Both the position numbers and the translations under genes were made by a program. Shown in pieces: positions 23,783 through 37,874 of a DNA stretch of 64,000 bases. This stretch comes from Luzula sylvatica (taxonomy: Eukaryota > Streptophyta > Magnoliopsida > Poales > Juncaceae), in NCBI GenBank assembly GCA_946800325.1, contig OX326960.1, forward strand, positions 55,884,855-55,948,854, in the 5' to 3' direction. Every line of letters begins with the position of its first letter. Position 1 is the first letter of the stretch. The notes beneath the pieces are model-generated. The model made no database searches and had not been told where the DNA came from. It was given only the letters and a program-made list of their open reading frames with translations.

Positions 23783-23874
23783 CTAGATTGTCACAAAAGA
23801 AACAAAGAAGTGAGTAAACAAATTTATGAATTTAAATCTCAAGTTTCGATCTAAAATATTGACTTAAACACCGC

Positions 23875-23892
23875 TCCCCGGCAGCGGCGCCA
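23875..23892 (-). other. Primer-binding site (tRNA-Asp type)
   Basis: TGGCGCCGCTGCCGGGGA on the minus strand, two bases inside the 5' LTR. It is complementary to the 3' end of plant tRNA-Asp with one mismatch, the usual Athila primer. Confidence 0.88.
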
Positions 23893-23894
23893 TT

Positions 23895-25059
23895 TGATGA
23901 GCGGGTTTTTGTCGTGTAAAATATCGTTGTGTTAAAAACCCCGAACAATCAACAAAATTTGTAATCTAAGTTTGTACAGTGGCAAATGTATAGATTCGTT
24001 CCACGGGGAGCAATTGCGTCAAAATTTGGATCAAAATGGATGAGAAATAACGAAGAAAAATTCACAGAAGATAGTCCGTTACAACGGAGTCAAGTTCCGT
24101 TACAACGGAACTTAGCGTTATGTTTAACGTGGAGATTTAAAAAGAACGTCCGTTACAACGGAGGAACTTCCGTTACAACGGAAATAGGTAGTCCGTCGTA
24201 ACGGATAGGGGTAGCGTTATAACGGATTGGTTGATCCGTTACAACGGACCCGTATGTCCGTCACAACGCACTAATATGAGTGATATTGAATGCTTTTCCT
24301 TGCTAGTCCGTTACAACGGAAGTAAGTTGCGTTACAACGGAGTACCAACAGACTGAAAGTCAGGTACAAACCGAATGGTCCGTTACAACGCAATTTATGT
24401 TCCGTTACAACGGAACTTGTTATGGAATTCGGAATTGTAATTTGAATTTAGGATTGAATTGAGGGTTTGTTTTGAGATTAAACTAAGGGGGATTTAGACT
24501 AAATTCAAGGCAGTAATTAAGAGTAAGAGATCAAGTAAACACATCAACAAAGATTCGATTCAAGTAACAAGGATTCATTCAAGCAAACAAAGGATTCAAA
24601 CAAGAACAAGATTCACACAAATCCAAGTAATTTTATGCTACAAGAAATGCAAGAAAGGAAGGAAAACACCTAGAGAGATGAAGAGAGCTCCGAGTCTCGT
24701 CTTGAGTGCCTTCCTTGTTGTTCGAGTTGCTAGAGAGCTAGTCAATGCGCCCAACAATTTCCTTTCGTACCGATCCACCCGTCAATAGAAGTGAGCTTCG
24801 TACCGGTTGGGTGAGCTCGAGATGTGCAAAGGTTGATTGAAAAGAAGCTTCCAACCAATCACGCCGAGAAAGCTCGACTCTTCGCTTGTGAAAGTTCGAA
24901 TGAAATAAGTTTCACCCTAATTCCACACTTTTCCTTAGTCGAAGTGTAAACCGATTCACCGAATGAAGTGAGCTTCTATTCGGTGACCGATCTTAGAAAA
25001 TTATCGTTCGTAGTTGCAATTCTTGCGCGTTCTTGAAAGTTTCTTGGACTTGCTTAAAC

Positions 25060-25127
<68 letters not shown>

Positions 25128-25598
25128 GAGAAAGAATGGGCGTAAAAAGAGCGTACCAAACTCGTGGCCCTTGTGGTCATATTTATAGCACTCATGGAGT
25201 CTTCTTATTGGCCACGAGTTGGTGGAGAGGATTGGGGGTAAGGAAGTAATTCCCACCAAAGGTAGGTGGGCAGGATAAGGGCTAAGGGTTGAGTGGTTTT
25301 CGTGTAAACTTTTGTGTAAGTTTTCATCATGATAATTGTTTGCCTCCCGTCTCATTCATGTACCGAATATATCGATGTAATATATCGTTTTTACTCCTCT
25401 TGACGTGTTGGAGACAACTACACTCTCCAAATTCCCAGAAATTCCTTCTAATTCCTGTGATTAAGCAGTAAAACACACTTAGTGAAGAAATATTCATGTT
25501 ATCTCAAATATGATTAATAAAGTATATAGAATTGTTCTTCACAAGGACTAAAACCCCTAAATTAAGCATTAAATTTGTGCCTTATTTGCCTCACATCA
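23895..25598 (-). repeat. Athila 5' LTR (1704 bp)
   Basis: Nearly identical to the 14817-16544 copy. It is bounded inside by the primer-binding site and outside by TACTA. It drives the element's transcript leftwards. Confidence 0.96.
25180..25187 (-). promoter_or_regulatory. TATA box of the Athila 5' LTR
   Basis: TATAAATA on the minus strand in the context GTGCTATAAATATGACC, with GGCCAATAAG (a CCAAT box) about 25 bp upstream. The same arrangement is kept in the other three Athila-type LTRs (16126-16133, 47087-47094, 51779-51786). Conservation in otherwise divergent LTRs supports it as the core promoter. Confidence 0.8.
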
Positions 25599-25603
25599 TA
25601 CTA

Positions 25604-26274
25604 TCTTCTTTATAAAGTAGAAGGTATGATTATGTCAAAAGAAAAGTTATAATACAAGAAATTAATGCTATAGTAATTATCCTAATATAATTACAATGAC
25701 ATTCATATTATTATGTTTATGACACTGATGAATTTTTGGAGATCAATGATGGGTCTAACCTGGCTATCAAGGACATGTTTCCCAAAAATAAGAATACCAA
25801 AGTTATGCATGTCTAGTGTTCGATGAAATGTCAAAAAAAATAATATTGTGAAGAAGTTTCAAGTGTCACCATGGTTAACGAAATTTCGATGTGCTTACTC
25901 ATGTGATTTTATATTTTTTTATCAAGGAAGATGGAGAAGGCAGCAAAGATTTACAAACCAAAATTCGTGCTAAATATTGGCGAAATTGGAGAAGGATTTT
26001 GAGTCGTTTCAGTCTTTGTTCTTTCGGGTACGGATTACAGGTCGATGAAGGATTTTGATAAAAATATTTTGTTTTGTGTTTTATATAATTTCAATTTATA
26101 ATTATGACGTGGTAAATGAATTTTGTTTGGATTTGTAAATGACGATCATTAGTGTAATTTTCTGTTTTTAACCAAGTTTGTGAAGTTTATTAAAAAAATA
26201 ACCATTCATGGAACAATATTCCAAAATTGGCTTTAGCGCTGAATGAAACAGCGCCAGGCGCAGTATCATACCTC
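25604..26274. other. Spacer between arms A and B, right half
   Basis: The other side of the Athila insertion site. AT-rich, with no gene recognised. It is not repeated elsewhere in the window and ends at CAGTATCATACCTCG, where arm B homology begins. Confidence 0.7.
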
Positions 26275-26405
26275 GCTTTCTTCTCGTGGGGCCCAACTTT
26301 ACTGCTTACGCCTCCCTTTTCTCTAAAGCCGGCAGATTGCCATGGATTTAGGCGGCATAGTTAGGCGGGGGATGGTGTCGTGAAATTAGTGATTTAAATT
26401 TGCAG

Positions 26406-26801
26406 GAATTAACCTCAACATTCCTGTCTAAACTAAGCTCGCCAGAAATGACCTTAAACATTTTAAAACTAAACGATTTACAACTCACAGATTCATCCCT
26501 CGAACCAATCAGTCAAAATTGCAAGTATCTTCAAGAAATTGGGATCAGCAAATGCGAAGGCGTTACTGGTGAGGGAATATCCCTTCTTGTGATTGAGTGT
26601 CCATATCCGACAACAATTGATCTGACAACACAACAAGTGAGAAAAGGCTCGTTCGGGTTTCTACTAGATGCATGTATCTTAAAGAGATATCTTACCGATT
26701 GCAATGTTAATCATGCTGGTATGGAGCTCTTAGTACACTTACTTTTTTATGATATTTTACACTCAAGAATTGCATTTGCTTTCATAATATTGGAAAAATA
26801 A
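26406..26801 (+). pseudogene. F-box/LRR-repeat protein 3-like fragment, arm B
   Basis: Same fragment as in arm A, with the same missing repeats. A TTTGCAG acceptor-like site precedes GAATTAACC. The frame has no true ATG at its start and no F-box exon upstream. Translation is the same as in A, so the fragment predates the duplication. Confidence 0.75.
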
Positions 26802-29479
26802 TTGGGCTTTTATGTAAAACTGTAGGTGCAATGGCATTTATCACTTGTGATATCAAGAAAGGCTCTTGTGAAATACCAATTAATATTTCGCCTTTTATTT
26901 CATTGTAAACATGTAAGTTGTGAACTCTCTAGTCTCTACTGCTTGGCAATTACATCAGGTATTAAATAATATTTTTTTTTTGAGTTTATTAACATTCGTG
27001 TGTAAATGTTTATTTAATAATTTTATTTGTTTTGAATTGCAGAGGGATTTAGGGTGTATTTTAGTCTTTTGCATATCTCACTTTTTAGGTAATTTATACA
27101 AAATTAAAAACCAATTCTCTAATATTTTTAAGATTTTTGGTTAATTATTTTTGGTGATTCTGAGTTTTCTTTGATTTTCAATATTTTTGGTGATTTTGTC
27201 AGGTTCTTGAACCAAACTGGCATATATGATGCATGATAGGCTTTAATATATAGTTGTTCTTGTATTTTTGTATATAAAGTTACATTGAATTAGAATTTAG
27301 AAGTTCTTATCGTGTAAAAATAACATTACTATTCTTTTGTGCCTCATGCATTGATATTGTGTAAAAACCATATTATTATTCTTCTCAGCCTCATGCATTA
27401 CTATCGTGTAAAAACAACATTACAATTTCAGCAACATGAACATTGTCCTAGTTCAAAACATCTTAAATTATTATTCTCACATAAGTCTAAAAATAAACAT
27501 AACTCTTAAATGATTATTCCCACATTACTTATGCGCATACAATTACCTCTGGAGTACTTATAAACAAACAATTACTTCTAATTATCCAATGCAACCTTAA
27601 ATTTCTTTGAAACCATTAACATTACAAAATCATATATCATTAAAAATACTACGAAACTCTTTAACATATCGTCACAGATTAAAAAAATTCAAATGAACTT
27701 GACATGTTGCTTCCTTCTCCCCCCAAATCAGTTGATATAAAAGGAATTGAACCGCCTTGACCAATATGTGGCCAAACATTTGATGTCTTTAGATCGAAAA
27801 ATTCTCTCGAGTCCCAAGCACTTGACTATTTAAGTCGGGTACCTCATTAACGACATTATTCAAAACATACATGAAAATAATAAGTACAATGTCATAAGAT
27901 TAATAAAACCGAAATGGATAAATAATGTTACCTTCGATTTATTCTCCGTTTTCTTCTTCTTCTTTTCTTTTCTTTTCTTGTTCCTTTTCCAAATACTCAA
28001 ATATTTTGGTTCCCTTCTCCAAAAACAATATTCTGATCTATGCACTCAAAGCCTAAGTTTCAGTAGATATAACATTAAAAAAATAAGCTCAATTGATAAT
28101 GAGTAATGGCCACGAGTACCTGGTACTACTACTAGTTTCAAGAGTTTTTAGAGAGAACTTGGACGTAGAGATTTATGTGAGATAGGAATTGGGTGCTAAC
28201 ATAACTGGCGAGAGGTGGATTAGGTGAAGTTTTCGCCAATTTCGTTGGAAATAAGCAATTATCAGTCATTCGCGAGATTTATGTGAGATAGGAATTGGGT
28301 GCTAAAATTCTATTATGTAAATATGCATGTTTTTGCATTGTATTTTCTTACATAATATCTTCACAAATTAAAATTATGAAAAACGGTATGTATGAACTAT
28401 ACTAATATGAATGTCAAAATAAAGAGAAAATTAAAATGATTATATTTGATGGGTTTATAAAATTAAATTTCTAAAATAATATTAATATATGTTGTATGTT
28501 TTATAATATTACATACTAAATCATTAGTATTTCAAATATAAATTTTTCATATTCCATTGCATTCACATTTGATCATGTAATTTTATGTGAAATGTTAAAC
28601 AATTGATTAGACTTGGTCAAATGTGATTTTAACCAATAATAATATGCCACTTCATTAATTTAGGATGGTGTGATTTTCTAAGAATGATTAAAACATGGTG
28701 TAAAATAATGACACATAAATGACTACACAAAATATGATCTTCAAAAAATCTAACAAAAAAATAATGATTGAGATTAAACCACATCACTACATCTAATGGT
28801 TCAAATTAATACTTAAAAATAGTCATACAAAATGCATGTCTTAAATGATCAAATATAATATTAATGCATATGACGAATCCTCATCACAAATCTAATGGTT
28901 AATAATCATGATAAACATGATGATGTGGCTTCACGAGGAGGCTCAAAGATAGGTGCAAATTAAGGAGGTGGGCAAATTCTTGCAACATTTGAGAATATCA
29001 TTTGCTAAAAATAAATTATTAATTTGATACTTTAATTGTGAATTTGGTTATTTAATTTAGACTTTCAGTTCACATTATGAAGAAAATGACTCTCCGGGTA
29101 TTATGTGGCATATTTGCTCCTGAGGTAGCAATTATCAGAATAAATTACATTTTTATGGAAAAAAAATAAAAAAAAATATCATGCTCGAAGTTGTTATTCG
29201 TGAGATTATTTATTTAGTTACTTTTAATTTTGCAATCAGAAATTGCAATTCAACACTTCCATATATTATTAACTTATATGATGGGACAGCGGTGTACTAA
29301 CTTATATGGATTATCATTTTTTTTATTTATTTCATTGAGCATGGTTTCCATAAATATACTGCAATCAGAAGTTGCTCGTTTAAATTATGCATCAGAACAT
29401 GTAAATTTATTCAAGCTTATTAAGTTGGATATATATTATGTGATGCACTTGAAGTTGCTAGATTATTTTGTATGACTTG
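26802..29479. other. AT-rich intergenic stretch of arm B
   Basis: Inverted copy of arm A 10431-13087. No gene recognised; the short frames match those of A only because the DNA is duplicated. Confidence 0.5.
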
Positions 29480-29820
29480 TAGGTGCGTCATGACGCATGA
29501 TATTATGCGTCATGACGAACATGACTTAAGACATGTATACTTTAGTTTTGTATTGTTTTGAATATAATCAACTTATTTTCTTGATTTTAATTATTCCAAT
29601 GACAAGTTTGGGAATACCTATTGGTTATTTGAGGTGATGATTTGATGATCTTCGATGTCTTGATTCTTTATCGTTCTTGATTGTTTTTGGACGTCTTGAT
29701 TCTTCTTTTGATCCTTTTGCGGACTACGTCTTTTATGTCTACAAATGTCACTTACGCAAATTGATTAGTACTATCGATATTATTTTGAGATAATCAAACC
29801 CTAGAAAATTTGAACCAACA
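29480..29820 (+). mobile_element. LTR-end remnant (TGTTGGTT family), copy in arm B
   Basis: Inverted counterpart of the arm A remnant, ending TTTGAACCAACA at 29820. Two CGTCATGACG dyads lie at 29483-29520; the outer half-site of the second is mutated. Confidence 0.6.
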
Positions 29821-30808
29821 TAAATATGTATTGTATTTTCTTACATTATTTTTCTGTTCATATTTTATCCAAAAAAAAAAACTTATGTTGAAACTATTCT
29901 AATACAGAGTTCGTACTAAAAGAAGAATTCAAACTAATAATATATTTCATTAATTTTTAAAATTAAAAATCTTAAAACTATTAACAATATTTGATTTATA
30001 TTTTCTCTGATTATATATTAAGTTTCTTGTATCATATATATAAATTTCAATTTAAATATGTCAAGTAAACATATTTAGAATGAAAAAATTAATTAGACTC
30101 AAATCACGTGAACCACGAATAATCATAGTAAACATTTTTATTACTTTGAGGTAATATTCAAATTTAAAAGTAAAATAAAAATGTTTAAAAAATTATAACT
30201 TAAAAAAGTAATAATTAATAAATGATCAAAATTTATAATATTTAAAATCACAATTTGACAGTTAAATGATTGTGATTACATAACACACCGAAATTCCTAA
30301 ACACAGATAAAAAAACAGACACACATAAATTCCTAAAAACAGATAAACAAATTAAAAGGTTTGGATTAGTTATTAAGCAACATTCATCGTTACCAGACTA
30401 ATTCACAGCATTTGATTTTGGACCATCAACGGCAAACTCAAAACATTACATGCACCCGTCTCACATTTAATTTCCAATCTATATACTCTTAACATGTGTT
30501 GTCTTTTATCAGCTCATGAGAAACCAAATCTATTCAAAATTCAAATCCCCGACGCCTCGCCTTTGCGTTGGACTTCTCTCCAGTTGTTTCTAGAATAAAC
30601 AAGTTACTATGTGCCATTTGCAATTTTATTGTACACACGAATTCTCCAGTTTTGTTGAAAATGAAGATGATTGATAGGGGGTCTTCTCAGCAACGCCGCG
30701 CGGAAATGGCAACAACGAACAAAAAATCGGGAAACAAAAACAAAAGCAACAAACAAAGACACAGTTCTCGTCTTCCTCACGGGGGCCTAGAAACCGTAAT
30801 AATCCCGA
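29821..30808. other. Upstream region of kinase copy B, no gene seen
   Basis: Counterpart of arm A 9090-10069. The 81-codon frame at 30568-30813 overlaps the candidate TATA box and has no recognisable domain. Confidence 0.5.
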
Positions 30809-30815
30809 TATAAAA
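30809..30815 (+). promoter_or_regulatory. Candidate TATA box of kinase copy B
   Basis: TATAAAA 87 bp upstream of the ATG at 30902, followed by a purine-rich leader. Distance and context are identical in A and C. Confidence 0.5.
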
Positions 30816-30901
30816 CCTTGCTGCCGTGCTTGTAAAAAGATCATTGATTTCACCTAAAAGAAGAGAAGATTGAAGATTAAGATTTTGAGGATTAGGGAAT
30901 T

Positions 30902-33431
30902 ATGGAGAAGAAGCAGTATCCAATGAATGCTGATGCCTACGAGCTTTACGAGGAGGTAGGCCATGGCGTCAGTGCAGCTGTGCATCGTGCTCTTTGTGTT
31001 CCATTGAACGAGATGGTAGCCATCAAGGTTCTTGATTTCGAGAGGGATAATTGTGATCTGGTAATCATCAATTTCTTATCAATGTTCTCCAAATGGGATT
31101 TTTGAATCGTGTAATTAGTTATTCAATTATTCAATTTGTTTGTTCAATGCAGAACAATGTAATGCGGGAGGCCAAAACCTTGCTCTTAATCGATCATCCG
31201 AATGTGTTGAAAGCACATTGTTCTTTCGTACATAAGGAAACACTGTGGGTTGTGATGCCATACATGGCAGGAGGATCGTGTCTTCACGTGATGAAGTCTT
31301 CTTTCACCACTGGCCTCGAGGAGAACACAATTGCTACCATTCTTAAGGATGTACTCAAGGCCTTGGATTATCTGCACGAACACGGCTATATTCATCGCGA
31401 TGTTAAGGTAATTAATATAATTCCTCCATTCGGAGCTACATTTAAGATTATTCGTGTAATTATAATAATTATTTTTTAGCATGATTTGTTTTAGGCTGGA
31501 AACATATTGGTGGATCCAAGCGGAGGAACAAAGCTCGGCGATTTTGGGGTTTCGGCCTGCCTTTTCGAAACCGGCGATAGGATGCGATATCGAAATACTT
31601 TCGTTGGCACACCTTGCTGGTATATATTTATACTATTGATTGATTGATTTATATGCGCGTATGAAATTAATTTATGCGTTTCGTGGTTTATTTATTTGTT
31701 GCAATACATAGGATGGCACCCGAAGTGTTGGAACAGAAAAAGGGCTACGATTATAAGTAATTTTTTTAATATATTTTTTGTCAATTATATTTATTTATCT
31801 TCAAATTATCAAAATTTATAAATGCTAATTTATTGCAATTATTTCAATTATACAGAGCTGATATATGGTCCTTTGGAATAACTGCATTGGAACTCGCTCA
31901 CGGCCATGCTCCATTTTCGAAGTACCCTCCAATGAAGGTATATAAATAATTAGTTACGTATAAAAAAAATATTAAGTATCAAACAATATATTTCTAATTA
32001 ATTAATTTATATTTTTCAATTTATACAGGTCTTGCTCATGACGTTGCAAAATCCTCCACCCGGCCTCGACTGTGAAAGGGACAAAAGCAGATTCTCGAAG
32101 GTATAATAGTTCGTAAAATATATACAACGCGTTAATAATCATCACCAATAACAATTAACTAACTATATACAATGTGATTATGAACAGAATTTCAAGAAAA
32201 TGATCGCAACGTGTTTGGTGAAAGACCCGACGAGAAGGCCAACCGCTAAGAAGCTGCTAAAACATCCTTTCTTCAAGCAAGCCAAATCTCGAGATTATAT
32301 CAACAGGAGATTATTAGACGGCTTGCCCACACTTGGTGACCAATATCAAGCTCTCAAAGTACCTACTAATTATTCATTATATTTGATATTCATTCGATTG
32401 GATTTAATTTGTTGTTTAATTAATATAGGACAAGGAACAATCCTTGCTGGAACAGAACAAAATGGCTGCTAACGAGAAGGAAGAGCTCTCTCAAGTATAT
32501 ATATATTTACATTTATATTCTCTAATTAAATAATTTAAAATTGAAACCTATTAATTATTTTTTGTTTATTTTGTGTGTAGAATGAATATAAAAGAGGAAT
32601 TAGTGGATGGAACTTTGACATGGAGGAAATAAAGGCTCAAGCCTCACTTGTAAAATTTCAACCAATTGATATTTTGATATATTTATTTCTCAATTGTGTA
32701 TTTTAATTTTTTTTAATTTTAATCAATACAGCTCCCAGATGAGGATGTTGCGGCTCCGCAAGATAAATCTCCAGAGGGTAGTATATTCGAACTGTATCCA
32801 ATGGCAGATAAATCTCCGGAAAATTCACAAGACGAAGCATCGGGAAGTAGCGGATCAAACGCTCCTGTTTGTACTCATGAAACCGAAGCAGAAAGCAGCA
32901 ACGCCGCCACCACCACCACCACTCCCCCCAACAACAACAATGCGTGTTTAAACTGCGAGGAAGAAAAAGTGAAACCGACAGCTATACAACAGAGAGGCCG
33001 TTTCAGAATTACATCCGAAAGTGCCGATTTCGATAAAGAAAAGGTAACTAAATAGAATATTATATGCTAATATATTGTAATTAATTAATTAATCAATTAA
33101 TTAATGCACATTTGTTTAATTAATAGACGGTCATTAGTTCATCCGTGATGAAAAAGAGCTATAGCCTGCAGGTCATGTCACGCCAATCTACATTTAATTC
33201 AACTCCATCGGTTCTCTTGGCGCAAAATGTTCCGCCCGTGACTATTCATGCGCAGCTTCAAACTATCTTTCAAAATAATTTTGCTCAAAGGGTACCGAAA
33301 AATAAATTTACGAATTATTATTATATTTTTGAACTTTCTTTCTGAAAGTTTAGTTTTATATGTAGGAGCATATATTGACTTCGATGAAACAACTTTCGAT
33401 TGGGGATTTATCTCCCGCTGTTGGTAAATAG
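30902..33431 (+). CDS. STE20/GCK-type Ser/Thr protein kinase, copy B (most complete)
   Basis: Twelve coding exons with GT/AG borders: 30902-31060, 31153-31407, 31495-31619, 31712-31756, 31856-31937, 32029-32100, 32188-32358, 32429-32494, 32581-32649, 32732-33043, 33127-33291, 33366-33431. The frame is continuous, giving 528 aa. The kinase domain is complete: glycine loop 20-27, Lys42, Glu59, HRD 134-136, DFG 154-156, APE 182-184. Family members are cytosolic kinases related to animal OSR1/SPAK; BLUS1 acts in blue-light stomatal opening, but this protein's tail ([15 protein letters not shown]) fits the sister group at least as well, so I give no symbol. The C-terminal tail is T/N-rich and ends [16 protein letters not shown] plus five residues. 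It is transcribed towards arm C and is convergent with copy C. Splice sites are predictions. Confidence 0.88.
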
Positions 33432-34136
33432 AAATAACAAAAAAAAAAAAAATACTTTTTTCGATAATAAAAATAAAAAATATTGAGATGAGGAAAATTG
33501 TTAGTGATCAAATTGGAGATGTCTTGTACAAAGGTAGTTAGCATAGGTGACACCATTAGTAACACAAAGTTAGGTAGCTTAGGGGGCATGTAAGTAAATA
33601 ATTAAAGATAGTAATTAGGGATGTATAAACAGACGAGCTTTGCGATTGTAATATATAAAAAGAAATACAAAATATTTTTTGTCTATCTCTTCCTCTAAAC
33701 TTAACAGAAACGAGTCTTTGTTCTTTTTCTTTTTTTAATAAAAGCATGCTTGGAATATATATCAAACAATCAAACTGATATTTGAAATGGTAATGTATTT
33801 TATATCTGAAATGGTGTGCTTGATTATTAGTGTGCGAATATTAATTGACAAAAACCAATATTTATAGAATAAAAGGCAAAAGAAATGTATGTATTATGAA
33901 AGTTATTCATTGTGTTGTGTATTTCTTTATTTATCATGATGATTTGTAATAAACAAGATTTATTAATTCAAAAAATAATATAAATGTTGATGTGTATTTA
34001 TTTATTTATCAAGTGTTGTGTGTAGTCCTACTAAAAAATCTTGTAAAAAAAATGTTGATATTTAAATAAGATATATTATATCTAAGTAAAGTTCAATGGG
34101 ATTGAAAATCAATATAATAAATATGCTAATATTATT
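33432..34136. other. AT-rich stretch downstream of kinase copy B
   Basis: Counterpart of arm A 5640-6380 in inverted orientation, with no gene. It ends at the LINE insertion point. Confidence 0.5.
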
Positions 34137-34430
34137 TTTTTTGAGGAAATTTGGAGAGAGCTTATGAATAAAAATAAGACATAAATATTCTTTACATTTC
34201 TAGGCTAAGATCTCAGCCCACTTAAAGAAAAAGAAAAGCAAAAAATAATAGTCCTATTTACAAAGATTTAGCCATCTAATTCTTCACAGGCCATTCGAAA
34301 AAAACCCAGAAGATCTTTTACTCACCATACTTCATTAACCATGCATCAGTTCTATTTATCATCTTCAACTCCTCTAGAAAGAACAGAGCAAGTCGTACTT
34401 ATCTTCTTCTTCTCTCTCCCATTTCTCCTT

Positions 34431-35600
34431 TTAGATATTTCCCATTCCTGTTCTTCCTCTATGGAGAGAGATGAACCTCACAGATCTTCTTCTACAACGT
34501 TGTGATTCAACCTCTCTTCTTAATCGACTCTTCAATAAACCCCAATCTTCTACTACCTCGCCAATCAAGGTGGATCCTTCCTTCTTGTTGTTTGAAAATG
34601 CTCTGCAGCATCTTTCTCTCCAGAGACAATAGAAGAAGGACACAAACAACAAATTGGACTCGGTGGAGCTTGATTTATTCGAGATCAGACCATCAATCAT
34701 CTCTTTCGGCTTGTCTTTAAGGTTCATCAGAGGAAATTCATCTTTAATCGCTTGCCAATGGAGATGAACAAAGCCACATTCTTGCACCAGATGATTTGCC
34801 GATTCCGCCTGCACTTTACACAGGTAACATCTGTTAATTATAATGAAACCCCTTTTTATTAAATTATCCTGAGTGAGAATTTTGTTTTGCATTAAAAGCC
34901 AAAAAAAGATGGTTAATTTTCCGGGGATTTTTAGGTTCCATAGTTCTCCTAGATCAGTAGCTGTGAAAACTCCTCTGATAATAGTATTATATGCATTTTT
35001 CACACTAAAAATCTTTGATTTGTCCCAAATCCAAAGAATTTTATCTTCACATCCCTGACTTAGGTTGATATCCTTCATCTTCCTTTTTAACCAACTATAT
35101 TCCTTTTGTGCTATAGGAGACATGATGGGGTTAAATGTCTGTCTCAAATTTTTCATTAATTTAAATTCATTTAGGGTTCCTGATCTTTTAATAGTTTCAC
35201 TAAATAAATGAGGTAATTGGCTGTATAGTAATCCTTCTCCCCAATTATTGAACCAAAAACTTGTATTTTTCTCATCCCCAATTTCAAATTGGATTGATCT
35301 CAAAAAAAAATTCAAATATGATTGAATATCCTGCCAGAAGTATGAATCTTTCTGGCTTCTTTTCCTATCTATCCCTTTCTTAGCTAATGGAGAAACAAGC
35401 AATTGCCATTTTAATCCAGAGATGTTCTTATAGAATTTCCACAACCATTTTAACATTAAAGCCTCATTAAATACTTCCAAATTTAACACTCCTAGCCCTC
35501 CATATTTTTTAGGTCTACAAACTAGTCCCCAATTGACTAGGTTATAACCTTTCTCTTCATTTCCCTTCCAGAGAAATTTTCTTCTTAGGCCCTCAATTTC
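34431..35600 (-). pseudogene. LINE ORF2 C-terminal region with zf-RVT domain
   Basis: In phase with the RT segment after the single TAG: EIEGLRRKFLWKGNEEKGYN, KKYGGLGVLNLEVFN, SFWFNNWGEG, WIWDKSKIFSVKNAY, LWNLKIPGKLTIFFWLL and NRCYLCKVQAESANHLVQEC (C..C..H..C). It ends with an Arg-rich tail. No further break is visible, so this LINE is younger than those at 1-4770. Confidence 0.88.
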
Positions 35601-36388
35601 CTATATGGCCCATTTAGGAAATTTAAAGGACATAAAGAAGTAAATAGGAAGAGAGAATAGGACTGAATTGATTAAAACCAGCCTTCCTCCTATTCCTAAT
35701 AGAGCCCCCTTCCAGCCTTCCAATCTTTGTTGCATTTTTACAATAATACCCCTAAAGTCCTCTTTTCTGGGTTTTTTTTTATCACTTAGTGGATATCCTA
35801 AGTAATTAATTGGGAAGTTCACATATGGACATTCCAACTCCTTCTTTATTTCCTCACAAATTTGGTCATCCACTGAGATGGTGGTAAACTCTGATTTATC
35901 AAAGTTTATTAGTAGTCCAGCACTATTTCCAAAGGCAGAGATGATAAATCTCAGTCTTTTTGCTTGTAAAGGGTGAGGTTTTATGAAGAATATTGCATCA
36001 TCAGCATAAAATAATGCAATTTCCACATCATTTATGGGTTTTTCTATAAAATTGCACTGTGTAAAAGCTGAAATCATTCTTGCTAGTGTATCAATAGCAA
36101 GTATGAATAAATGAGGAGACAAGGGGTCCCCTTGTTTCACTCCTCTTTTCAAATAAACACTCTTTCCTGGTAGACCATTCAGAATCACTTTTGTTTTACC
36201 ATTAAAATTCCACCATTTTATCCAATTAATCCATCTTTTACCAAAACCCCTAACTTCCAATATTTCCAGAATGAAATTCCAATCAATTGTATCAAAGGCT
36301 TTATGGATATCTGCCTTGAACAATAAAATTGGGATTTTTTCCTTTTTTGATTTAAAAATCATTTCCCTGGCATATAAATAACACCTTT
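35601..36388 (-). pseudogene. LINE reverse transcriptase, 3' part, ends at a nonsense codon
   Basis: The minus strand shows FKADIHKAFDTIDW, GVKQGDPLSPHLF, the catalytic FYADDAIFF, NFDKSEFT, NYLGYPLSDKK and FKFPKWAI, all standard plant L1 RT blocks. A TAG at 35603-35601 stops the frame where sequence continues in phase into the next segment (EIEGLRRKFLWKG). The N-terminal RT region and endonuclease are missing through 5' truncation. Confidence 0.9.
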
Positions 36389-36712
36389 ACAAAAAATATT
36401 AGAAATGTAAAAATTTCTATTATGAAAATGTATACTAAATATATTCGGAGCAGTATATTTATATTCAAAGTGATATCATTGTCTCGTAAAAGAAACATAT
36501 CGTTAATAAAAAAAATCACACCTTTACAAAAATATAATTCGAAAAAATATATTATATCTAACAAAAATAATCTTACATTTTAAAAGATATAAAATCAAAT
36601 ACATCTAAGAATATATTGGTGAGAAGTTTATTTTTTTTTATATTATTTTTTACGAGTTAAAACTAATCATGGATGATGTTAAATTTTTTTGACCAAGATA
36701 CCCTTATAAAAA

Positions 36713-37874
<1,162 letters not shown>

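Larger units (their letters stand above)
34130..36395 (-). mobile_element. 5'-truncated L1-type LINE inserted in arm B
   Basis: The minus-strand element has its T-rich (poly-A) end at 34137-34144 and its truncated 5' end near 36388. Flanking AATATTA at about 34130-34136 and 36389-36395 looks like a target-site duplication; arms A and C have the uninterrupted sequence. The element is absent from A and C, so it inserted after the duplication. It begins inside RT, just upstream of FKADIHKAFD. Confidence 0.9.
26275..36712 (-). repeat. Duplicated segment, arm B (inverted)
   Basis: Reverse complement of 5326-13614, interrupted by a LINE at about 34137-36388; the arm resumes at 36389-36712. Homology ends at ACCCTTATAAAAA, next to the CACTA-like remnant. 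B and C share the kinase 3' end that A lacks, so B and C look like the closer pair. Confidence 0.95.

Noticed and set aside
26920..27144. 74-codon frame downstream of the F-box/LRR fragment
   Set aside because: It is AT-rich and hydrophobic, with no similarity to the gene and no splice context; identical in A and B only because the DNA is duplicated.
30568..30813. 81-codon frame upstream of kinase copy B (also in A and C)
   Set aside because: It overlaps the candidate TATA box, has no recognisable domain, and changes or shortens between copies (copy C loses its start through a small deletion).
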